Origin: an uncultured Flavobacteriaceae bacterium
GTDB lineage: Bacteria; Bacteroidota; Bacteroidia; Flavobacteriales; Flavobacteriaceae
Length of the DNA: 64,000 nucleotides
Direction: 5' to 3'
Assembly: GCA_947493175.1 (NCBI GenBank)
Contig: CANLQD010000002.1
Coordinates: 372,001 to 436,000, forward strand
Positions 45,620 through 53,039 of the stretch are shown here, piece after piece. The notes beneath the pieces were generated by a model. It was given only the letters and a program-made list of their open reading frames with translations. It made no database searches and was not told the origin of the DNA. Position 1 is the first letter of the stretch. Every line of letters starts with the position of its first letter. Both the position numbers and the translations under genes were made by a program.

Positions 45620-47572
45620 ATGCAATTTCAAATCACTACCCCAAATAAGATCTGTTTGCTGCTACTATTTTTCACTTTTTTTGGAAAACAGACAGTACAA
45701 GCTCAGGAATTGAATACCAATCTTGACGCTAAAAACACCTATCACAACCAGTTGTTCTTCAACAGGTTCTTGATCAACCCTACATTTTCACTAGTTCGTG
45801 AAAACAAATCGTACATCAATATTCTTCACAGAAACCAATACGCGGCCTTTGAAGATAATAGTCAGAACTATTTTCTAGGTTTCAGTAATAAGTTGAACGA
45901 CCATACCGCACTTGGTATCAGCGTATATAGCAATTGGTCGGGTGTGGTACAGGAATTCGGATTCAACGCCAACTATGCAAAATCGGTACAGTTGGGTGCT
46001 AAAAGCAAGCTAGCCTTTGGCACCAATATTAGTTACTATAATACCGGAATCGATAAAAATCGAATTGTTGTTACCGCCGAAGATCGTGCGTTGTCCGATG
46101 CCCGTAAAGAAAACAAGGTAGCCATTCAGCCCGGGGTAACACTTTCTGTTGGTAGGTTCGATGTAGGGGTGTATGCGCGAAATCTGTTCGAATATAACCA
46201 AACAACCAACAGCTTTCTGACCGATATGAGTATACAAGGCTTACGGGCTTCCTTACAATACAATCATCCGTTTACAGCTACTAGGGGACTTTTTGAGGAT
46301 GCAAGATTGATGCCCTTGGTACAGCTGGGACAAAAACAAGATGGTAGCTTGGCCTATGTGGGATCTATGTTATTGGACCTTCCCAATTACGGATGGTTGC
46401 AAACAACCTATGATGAAGACTACGGCCTATCAATGGGGTTGGGCTTCAACGTTAGCAAAAAAATGTCCCTCGGATACCTCTTGGAAAAAGACATTGCCCA
46501 AGAAGATACCGATTTGGGCTGGAACCATGAAGTATCTTTGGCGTATACCTTTAAGGATAATGATAGCCCCGGAGCATATGCTTCGACTTCCGAAGATGCC
46601 AAAGTAGACCAGATCATTCGAAATTATGAAGAACAGATTTTACAATTAAGAGCGGAAAAAGATGCTTTGGCACAGCAAGATACGAACAGAAAAGCAAAGA
46701 AGGCCAAAAAGCAGAAAACACGAAATAGCGTTTCTGAAGGGGAAATAGCAATCGAAAACAACGAACATTCCCTAGCTTATGAGAACCGCCTTATTTTAGA
46801 TGAGTTGATCCTTCGACAAGACTCCATAGAAAACGCCCGTACAAAGGCATTTGAAAAAAGGTTTGAAACAATGTTTACGCTACTTCGTAACGACCTGAAA
46901 CATACGATGAAGAACCAATTGCAAGATGATTCAGGCACCCACAATACCGCTATAGCGCAATCGAAGAAAAAAAATATATCTAGAAAAAAAGCGATCAAAA
47001 ACACCGAGGTGGCTGCCGTTGAGACTAAAAAGAAAGTTGGGCTCACACCTTTACAAAAAATTAGGGTCGAAGAAGAGCTTCAGCGTATAACCCGGACCAG
47101 AAGTACCATTGGAACGACCAAGGTAGGCACTACCAACAAAGAACAAAGCTCAAACGAAACAATCAAAAAACAGCAGGCCAAGGTAAAAACAACCCAGAAT
47201 GCCGAAGTGACCGGTTTAGATGGATTGGATACCATTGAGCACAATGATTATGTGGAACTGCCTATTAGGGTAATGGATCAAACGAACTTTGAAAATGTGT
47301 CCTCTGGCTATTATGTTATTGCCAATGTATATAAAAGCAAAAAGTATTTGACGCTGTTTATGAATGACCTAAAAAAGCAGGGGTTGGACGCAAGACAATT
47401 CTATAACAAGGAAAATGGCTTGTATTATGTTTACTTGGCTGATTTCAATTACAAGGACGAAGCTCGAGACGCCTTTGTTTCCAACTTGGATGGAAAATAC
47501 CAAAAGGAAAAATGGATAATGGAAGTTGCAGACAATTCCGCCATCGTAGATAATATGTATATCGATCAATAA
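45620..47572 (+). CDS. PorP/SprF family protein with coiled coil and SPOR-like tail
   Basis: Signal peptide to about residue 26 (QTVQAQ). Residues 35-315 are the PorP/SprF outer-membrane barrel (NQLFFNRFLINPTFSLVREN, then LGFSNKLNDHTALGISVYSN). This family partners with T9SS and gliding adhesins. Unlike typical members of about 300-340 residues, it continues with a Lys/Glu-rich coiled coil and a C-terminal domain (SGYYVIANVYKSKKYLTLFM, GLDARQFYNKENGLYYVYLA) that looks like SPOR, a peptidoglycan-binding module. I start at the ATG at 45620; the longer frame begins with TTG. Confidence 0.75.
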   Translation: MQFQITTPNKICLLLLFFTFFGKQTVQAQELNTNLDAKNTYHNQLFFNRFLINPTFSLVRENKSYINILHRNQYAAFEDNSQNYFLGFSNKLNDHTALGISVYSNWSGVVQEFGFNANYAKSVQLGAKSKLAFGTNISYYNTGIDKNRIVVTAEDRALSDARKENKVAIQPGVTLSVGRFDVGVYARNLFEYNQTTNSFLTDMSIQGLRASLQYNHPFTATRGLFEDARLMPLVQLGQKQDGSLAYVGSMLLDLPNYGWLQTTYDEDYGLSMGLGFNVSKKMSLGYLLEKDIAQEDTDLGWNHEVSLAYTFKDNDSPGAYASTSEDAKVDQIIRNYEEQILQLRAEKDALAQQDTNRKAKKAKKQKTRNSVSEGEIAIENNEHSLAYENRLILDELILRQDSIENARTKAFEKRFETMFTLLRNDLKHTMKNQLQDDSGTHNTAIAQSKKKNISRKKAIKNTEVAAVETKKKVGLTPLQKIRVEEELQRITRTRSTIGTTKVGTTNKEQSSNETIKKQQAKVKTTQNAEVTGLDGLDTIEHNDYVELPIRVMDQTNFENVSSGYYVIANVYKSKKYLTLFMNDLKKQGLDARQFYNKENGLYYVYLADFNYKDEARDAFVSNLDGKYQKEKWIMEVADNSAIVDNMYIDQ

Positions 47573-47698
47573 ACATGCAAACAAAATTTGGGAGTCGAAC
47601 AGCAATTGAAATTGATAAGAACGACATCCTATAAAATGAACGATTAAAAATTTAATTTTGGGTTAGTGGGTCCCGGTTTTGACTTGGAATCGGGAAAG

Positions 47699-47726
47699 AA
47701 TAGCGGGGACATGCCCCCGCTATTTT
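47699..47726 (+). terminator. Terminator 1 after the PorP gene
   Basis: A perfect 10 bp stem (AATAGCGGGG with CCCCGCTATT) with a 6 nt loop, followed by T-rich sequence. Confidence 0.8.
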
Positions 47727-47736
47727 CTTTTTTATC

Positions 47737-47770
47737 ATCCCTTCAAATATTTTTTGGAGGGATTTTTTTC
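47737..47770 (+). terminator. Terminator 2 after the PorP gene
   Basis: A 10 bp stem with one G-T pair (ATCCCTTCAA with TTGGAGGGAT), ending in seven T. Together with the hairpin just upstream it forms a tandem stop. Confidence 0.8.
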
Positions 47771-47972
47771 TGTAAACCGGTTCCTGTGCTGCGATATAAA
47801 GCTTCGATGAACTGCACTACACTCCCGATGAACGACGGTAAATATTAACATTTGGGTGCATTTGAACGAAAACAGTGACGCAAAATTTAGGTCACATTAA
47901 AATTTTCCTATGTTTGAATTCACTAATAACAATAGCATGTAAAATTATTGTAAAACCCAAATCCCCCACTAC

Positions 47973-48089
47973 ATGAAAACACATACCTACTGTTACCCAA
48001 GCAAGAAAAACGGTGTCTTCATCGAGCCAACTGCGATAACCCAGGCAATGGTTCAAAATGAAAAACACAGGACACCAAGGCTTCAACTG
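47973..48089 (+). CDS. Doubtful small ORF (38 aa)
   Basis: An ATG-to-TGA ORF (MKTHTYCYPSKKNGVFIEPT, then polar residues) in the gap between the PorP gene and the regulator. It has no membrane segment or recognisable motif. A hairpin with a T run lies about 100 bp downstream and could end its transcript. Coding status is uncertain. Confidence 0.25.
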
Positions 48090-48190
48090 AATGCCTTCTT
48101 TGAGCGCTGATCAACAGCCGCCATTATATACATAACAGATCCCATTTAGCGTACTTAGTTTAGCTGTTCCTTAGGAATAGATGCCAGTGC

Positions 48191-48211
48191 AAAGAACCTA
48201 TCGTTCTTTTT
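48191..48211 (+). terminator. Leader hairpin / possible attenuator before the regulator gene
   Basis: A perfect 7 bp stem (AAAGAAC with GTTCTTT) around CTATC, running into a short T run. It lies about 200 bp upstream of the LuxR-type regulator gene on the same strand. Confidence 0.45.
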
Positions 48212-48404
48212 GCTACGGCACCACCTATGTCTTTTCGAAACGCTCACCGCGGTATTTACCCAAAATCGCGTGGTGACTCCCTACGCCAAAATGTTAACAG
48301 GTTGTAACCCAAACGACCTCGTTTATTCCAAGTTTACCGAACCCACTTTCGTATATCCCTTTACCGTTATGCGGTATTCGGATATACGACCAAACCCAAG
48401 TAGC

Positions 48405-49052
48405 ATGATTACTAACACCCTGAAAATCATGGTGATCGACAATGATCGATCCCTTTACAAAAATTACCGATCTTATTTTGATATGTATTTAGAGTACGAC
48501 TTAAATGGTATCTGCAGTACCATCAAGGAAGCATTGAACCAGTACGAAGACCTTAGGCCAGATATCATTTTCTCGGAAGTATCATTACCCGAGGAGTGTG
48601 GTATAGAAGGTATCAAGTATTTTAGACAGAAAGACCCCAGTGTCAAAATAATTATGTTAAGCGAACAAAACGATTTTGAGCTGGTCAAAACCGCTTTCAA
48701 AAATAGCGCCAATGGTTATTTGACCAAACCAGTGAATGAACGTACCCTGTACAATGCATTAGATTCGATTAAATACGACGGTGCAACGCTTAGCAATGAC
48801 ATCGCCAAGCAGGTGATTTCTATGTTTCAACGTAAATCCTATGAGTTCTTTTCCGAACGAGAAAATCAGGTAATCGACTATCTATCTCAAGGAGCTACCT
48901 ATAAGACCATTGCAGAAAAACTCTTCGTAACGCCCAGCGCCGTTAATTTTCATATACAGAACATTTACTTAAAACTAGACGTAAATTCAAAATCGGAGGC
49001 ATTGAGCAAGTTACGAACAATGGAAATCAGTTATCACAGAAATAGCGCTTAG
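48405..49052 (+). CDS. LuxR-type response regulator with altered phospho-acceptor
   Basis: A receiver domain (residues 5-120) and a C-terminal LuxR-type DNA-binding domain (FFSERENQVIDYLSQGATYK, then AVNFHIQNIYLKLDV). The receiver is atypical. The site normally Asp is Glu58 (DIIFSEVSLP) and the acidic pair reads Asp12-Asn13 (VIDNDR), while Ser86 and Lys108 are kept. Glu at this place often mimics phosphorylation, so the protein may be constitutively active. ATG 48405 is preferred because the receiver starts there; ATG 48369 is possible. No kinase gene is adjacent. Confidence 0.8.
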   Translation: MITNTLKIMVIDNDRSLYKNYRSYFDMYLEYDLNGICSTIKEALNQYEDLRPDIIFSEVSLPEECGIEGIKYFRQKDPSVKIIMLSEQNDFELVKTAFKNSANGYLTKPVNERTLYNALDSIKYDGATLSNDIAKQVISMFQRKSYEFFSERENQVIDYLSQGATYKTIAEKLFVTPSAVNFHIQNIYLKLDVNSKSEALSKLRTMEISYHRNSA

Positions 49053-49212
49053 TACGGTGAGGTGAAACCGATTTGTCTCAAAATCCTATATCCATACTTG
49101 GTAAGCTACATGGCGCGAGAAGCCAAATAATCGTGGTTTTCAAGAAATGAATTTACCATAGGGTAAACGGATATCGATTCGAAGTCGGGAAATTTGCCTA
49201 AAATTAATTTTT

Positions 49213-49644
49213 ATGAACAGGCAAACCAATTATCATTTTAGCGATATGATTTCTGTAGACAATTCCCTTGAAAAGGTCTGGGGATATTTAACCGATGTCA
49301 ACAAATGGAAAGACTGGGATACCGAGCTAAAATCGGCTGTGCTTCATGGTGATTTTGCAATTGGTGCAAAAGGAACCCTTGTACCGAAGAAAGGACCCGA
49401 GCTTCCATTTCATATTTCCGAAATCGTACCTATGAAGTCATATACGTTTAAAACAAAAATGCCATTAGGCCATTTGGAAATTAAACGTACCTTGGAGAAA
49501 AAGGATGGGATGACCCTTTTCACCGACGATATTCAATTCACCGGAATACTAAAACGTTTCTTTGGTTTGATGTTGGGTCGCGGCTTTCAAAAAGTATTGC
49601 CGGAAGTAATGCAAAATTTTAAGCGATTGGTCGAAAAGGAATAA
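49213..49644 (+). CDS. SRPBCC/START-like ligand-binding protein
   Basis: A 143-residue helix-grip protein of the polyketide cyclase/SRPBCC type. The N-terminal strand ISVDNSLEKVWGYLTDVNKW, the central strands (FHISEIVPMKSYTFKTKMPL) and the long C-terminal helix (FQKVLPEVMQNFKRLVEKE) are in family order. It binds a hydrophobic ligand that cannot be named. It is convergent with the TIR gene, 45 bp away. Confidence 0.75.
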   Translation: MNRQTNYHFSDMISVDNSLEKVWGYLTDVNKWKDWDTELKSAVLHGDFAIGAKGTLVPKKGPELPFHISEIVPMKSYTFKTKMPLGHLEIKRTLEKKDGMTLFTDDIQFTGILKRFFGLMLGRGFQKVLPEVMQNFKRLVEKE

Positions 49645-49689
49645 GAAATTGTTCGTGATAGTGAACAACAAGGGCATATTTGCAGAGAA

Positions 49690-51129
49690 TTAGAAATCCC
49701 GAACGGCACGCACCAAAAATTGTCGACTTTCAACCTCTTTATTATAATGGTAGGAAGAATTGCCATCACGAAACTGTAAGAGCCGGGCCTGATAGGTTTC
49801 ATAAGGGGTGGCACTCCAGTATAGTTTAGAACTGAACTTACCGCTGTTCGTACCACCAGGACCGATGGTACGGTACATTTGTTTCAACTCTTCCAAAGTA
49901 GGCAATCGCCAACCCGCTCCTAGTTGTTCCTGAATGGCCATAGCACGTTTCCAGGACATGGGTCCTACATCTTGTGTGTGTGCTATTTTTCCTCCTTCAC
50001 CAGATGCATCGAGATGAAAGATGGTCCCGCCCTCATACATATCCCCTAGTTGTAAGTTCAATACGGGGCTAAGCTCTTCATCTATAGATACATCGGTTTT
50101 AGGTTCTGATGTTGTAGTCGCTTTAGTGGATCTTGATGGATTCTCTTCTGGTATCGCTACCGAAGGTTTCTTGGTGTCATCGGAAAGAGTGGAAAAAATC
50201 CATACACCAATGATGCCCAATACGGCAATCAACAATCCGATCAGCATTCGCCTTCTACCCCTACCCTTCGTTGCGACTTCTTCTCCTTTATTTACCTCCC
50301 TATCAGCGAATTGAGATGGTCGTTGTTCTTGTGCTTCGATACTTTGGGCCGCTGCAATTTCCCTCTGGCGTTCTTCTTCAGCAGCTAGTTCTTCACGTAT
50401 GTGTTGTTCTTCCAACGCTTGTTTTTCGGTCTCCTCCTGTTGTTGTCTTTTTACCGCCTCGGCCTCTCGTTGTGCTTTCAATTCCCATTGCTTTCGCTCG
50501 GTTTCTTGGGCTATTTTAGTTTCGTTTTCTTTCGTTTCAACCAGCTCCTGATTTTCTATCGCAACCTGCGGTTCCTCAGAAAAATGCATAGCCAGCTGCT
50601 CTTCTTCTACGATTGGGAGCGCTTCCTCATCTACAGCGGGTATAGATTCGGATTCGTCTACAAATAGTCCTAAGGCTTTGTTGATCGTATGCGCGACTTG
50701 TTCATAGTATTGCTCAGGGTTCGTTGACTGCTTTATAGGACGGCCATCGGCAGGAATAACCACCAACTCCTTAAAGCTAAAGTCATACTCATCGGAATTG
50801 AATTCCACATCCCACGGACAGTCCTCCAAGATTACAGGAATAACGGTCGATATTCCTTCTTTATAACGGTCGATAACTGTTTTAAACTCCATTTGCTGTA
50901 CAAATTCGGAGTACATAAAAGCGTTGCTGAGCAACAATACGAAAAGATCGGTTTTATGAAGCCGGGCGGCCTCCTTGGGTATCCAAGAATGTCCTTCTTG
51001 AATAGGGTCATCGTACCAGATAGTAATATCTTGATGGGCTATGGCAGGCTGTAATCGTTCCAAAATCGATGATAGGGCACCCGCATCTTGCTTGGTGTAG
51101 AGGATATATATGTTCAAAATTCGATCCAT
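49690..51129 (-). CDS. Transmembrane TIR-domain protein with C-terminal DUF1566
   Basis: Residues 1-150 are a TIR domain: ILNIYILYTKQDAGALSSIL, then WYDDPIQEGHSWIP, and LLLSNAFMYSEFVQQMEFKT, where Glu81 fits the NAD-hydrolase Glu. An acidic region and a long Glu/Gln coiled coil (about 205-270) follow, then Arg/Lys residues and one transmembrane helix (295-314). The last 120 residues are a DUF1566 (Lcl-type) domain (GDMYEGGTIFHLDASGEGGK, GWRLPTLEELKQMY, YWSATPYETYQARLLQFRDG). The positive charges before the helix put TIR in the cytosol and DUF1566 in the periplasm, a receptor-like arrangement. No operon partner is seen. Confidence 0.8.
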   Translation of the reverse strand: MDRILNIYILYTKQDAGALSSILERLQPAIAHQDITIWYDDPIQEGHSWIPKEAARLHKTDLFVLLLSNAFMYSEFVQQMEFKTVIDRYKEGISTVIPVILEDCPWDVEFNSDEYDFSFKELVVIPADGRPIKQSTNPEQYYEQVAHTINKALGLFVDESESIPAVDEEALPIVEEEQLAMHFSEEPQVAIENQELVETKENETKIAQETERKQWELKAQREAEAVKRQQQEETEKQALEEQHIREELAAEEERQREIAAAQSIEAQEQRPSQFADREVNKGEEVATKGRGRRRMLIGLLIAVLGIIGVWIFSTLSDDTKKPSVAIPEENPSRSTKATTTSEPKTDVSIDEELSPVLNLQLGDMYEGGTIFHLDASGEGGKIAHTQDVGPMSWKRAMAIQEQLGAGWRLPTLEELKQMYRTIGPGGTNSGKFSSKLYWSATPYETYQARLLQFRDGNSSYHYNKEVESRQFLVRAVRDF

Positions 51130-51385
51130 CTGAACCTATTCGTTCTTTACTAAGAAGGCTGCTTTGCGATTAATATAAGAGGTGGATTGGCTTTGGGTTT
51201 TTAGACAATCCCTTGGAAAGATAATAAATATTGTAATGAAACGCCATAGTTGATTTACAAACCCAAAGAAGTCAGCAATATTTCTAGGAATCAAATTGTT
51301 GTAGTAATATTTCAACAAGGCCTACCCCAAACTCTATAATATGTGTTTTGAATTTAATACTTGAACAGCAGCTGAATGTACCCCA

Positions 51386-52921
51386 CTACCCCAACCAACC
51401 ATCCCGATCCAAACTCCGATACTGAATAGCCTCGCCTATATGACTTCCATTGACCGCTTCGGAATGTTCCAAATCGGCAATAGTCCTGGCGACCTTTAGA
51501 ATTCTGTCATAAGCGCGGGCCGATAGGTTCAGGCGCTCCATGGCATTTTTGAGCATGGTTTTGGAAGCCTCGTCCAACTGGCAGTATTCCCGAATCTGTT
51601 TGGTATTCATTTGGGCATTGTAATGCACATTTTCCAATGATGCAAAACGACTTGTTTGGATTCCCCTAGCAGCAGTGACCCGTTTACGGATTTCAACACT
51701 ACTCTCCCCTTTTCGGTCTTCCGATAATTTTTCAAAAGGCACGGGAGTTACTTCAATGTGAATATCGATACGATCTAACAAAGGACCGGAAATCTTACTC
51801 AAATAACGCTGCATTTCTGCAGGAGAGGAAGTAACTGGGGCATCGGGATCATTAAAATAACCGCCCGGGCTTGGGTTCATACTGGCGACCAACATAAAGC
51901 TACTGGGATAGGTAACCGTAAACCGCGCCCTGGAAATGGTTACCTCTCGGTCTTCCAACGGTTGCCGCATGACTTCCAGCACCCCTCTTTTGAACTCGGG
52001 CAACTCATCTAAAAATAAGACCCCATTATGCGAAAGTGATATTTCGCCCGGTTGCGGATAGGCCCCACCGCCAACGAGAGCCACATCACTGATCGTATGG
52101 TGCGGACTACGAAAGGGGCGCTGGCTCATAAGCCCCATATTCTTGATTTTACCGACCACGCTATGAATCTTAGTGGTTTCCAAAGCCTCGTTGAGGGTCA
52201 TCGGCGGGAGAATGGAAGGCAAACGTTTTGCCAACATGGTTTTTCCAGCCCCGGGCGGACCAATCAATATAATATTATGCCCGCCAGCTGCGGCAATCTC
52301 CATGCAACGTTTAATACTTTCTTGCCCCTTTACATCCGAAAAATCGAATTCAGGAAAATCCAGATTCTTATAGAACTCTTGTTGAATATCGACTATCGTC
52401 TGTTCAAGGACCTCCCCTTTGTCAAAATGGGCAATAACCTCTGCTATGTTCTCCACACCGTAAACTGTGAGTCCGTCTACGATAGCCGCTTCCTTTGCAT
52501 TTTCCTTGGGTAGGATAAAATTTTTAAACCCCTCTTCTTTGGCCTTGATGGCAATCGGTAATGCACCTTTAATAGGTTGTAGACTTCCGTCCAGAGACAG
52601 CTCACCCATGATGATATAATGTTCCAAATTCTCGGATTGAATCTGGCCTGAAGCGGTTAGAATCCCTATCGCCATCGTAAGATCATAAGCGGACCCTTCT
52701 TTTCTTAAATCGGCCGGGGCCAGATTTAATGTAATCTTCTTACCGGGAATTTTGTAGCCGTTATTCAAGAGTGCGGCCGCAATTCGATAGTTGCTTTCCT
52801 TAATGGCATTATCGGGAAGCCCTACCAAATGGTAACCGACCCCAATATCTACATTTACTTCGACCGTGATGGTGGTGGCTTCTACCCCAAATACGGCACT
52901 TCCGAATACTTTTGTAAGCAT
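51386..52921 (-). CDS. comM: YifB/ComM-type Mg-chelatase-like AAA ATPase
   Basis: The N-terminal ChlI-like domain (VFGSAVFGVEATTITVEVNV, GLPDNAIKESNYRIAAAL) precedes an AAA+ module with Walker A GPPGAGKTMLAKRL, Walker B GVLFLDELPEF and the Mg-chelatase C-terminal helices (NLSARAYDRILKVARTIADL). ComM is a hexameric branch-migration helicase that helps integrate incoming DNA during natural transformation. The 511-residue length is standard. It stands alone. Confidence 0.9.
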   Translation of the reverse strand: MLTKVFGSAVFGVEATTITVEVNVDIGVGYHLVGLPDNAIKESNYRIAAALLNNGYKIPGKKITLNLAPADLRKEGSAYDLTMAIGILTASGQIQSENLEHYIIMGELSLDGSLQPIKGALPIAIKAKEEGFKNFILPKENAKEAAIVDGLTVYGVENIAEVIAHFDKGEVLEQTIVDIQQEFYKNLDFPEFDFSDVKGQESIKRCMEIAAAGGHNIILIGPPGAGKTMLAKRLPSILPPMTLNEALETTKIHSVVGKIKNMGLMSQRPFRSPHHTISDVALVGGGAYPQPGEISLSHNGVLFLDELPEFKRGVLEVMRQPLEDREVTISRARFTVTYPSSFMLVASMNPSPGGYFNDPDAPVTSSPAEMQRYLSKISGPLLDRIDIHIEVTPVPFEKLSEDRKGESSVEIRKRVTAARGIQTSRFASLENVHYNAQMNTKQIREYCQLDEASKTMLKNAMERLNLSARAYDRILKVARTIADLEHSEAVNGSHIGEAIQYRSLDRDGWLG

Positions 52922-53039
52922 GGTTGGTATTTACCGATAAATGTAGTTCTTTTCGGTATTTTTTAAAAAAATAGACGAACAGAATTGTAAGAATCCCTTT
53001 TGGTAGTTATAAATATTTGAAAATATCGTCCAGCATCGT

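Larger units (their letters stand above)
47573..48404. other. Intergenic region, 832 bp, with tandem terminators and a leader hairpin
   Basis: It contains two terminators (47699-47770), a doubtful 38-codon ORF (47973-48089) and a hairpin at 48191-48211. A frame upstream of the regulator gene is open from 48210 but starts at TTG and has no coding character, so I treat it as leader. Confidence 0.4.

Noticed and set aside
48210..48404. N-terminal extension of the LuxR-type regulator from TTG
   Set aside because: The added residues show no fold or signal and precede the first receiver strand; the ATG at 48405 fits the domain boundary.
49645..49689. TTGTTC/GAACAA inverted repeat between the SRPBCC and TIR genes as a terminator
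   Set aside because: The stem is only 6 bp and A+T-rich, with no T run on either side.
52052..52513. Plus-strand 153-codon ORF opposite the ComM-like gene
   Set aside because: Complementary frame of a highly conserved ATPase gene; its composition is explained by the opposite strand.
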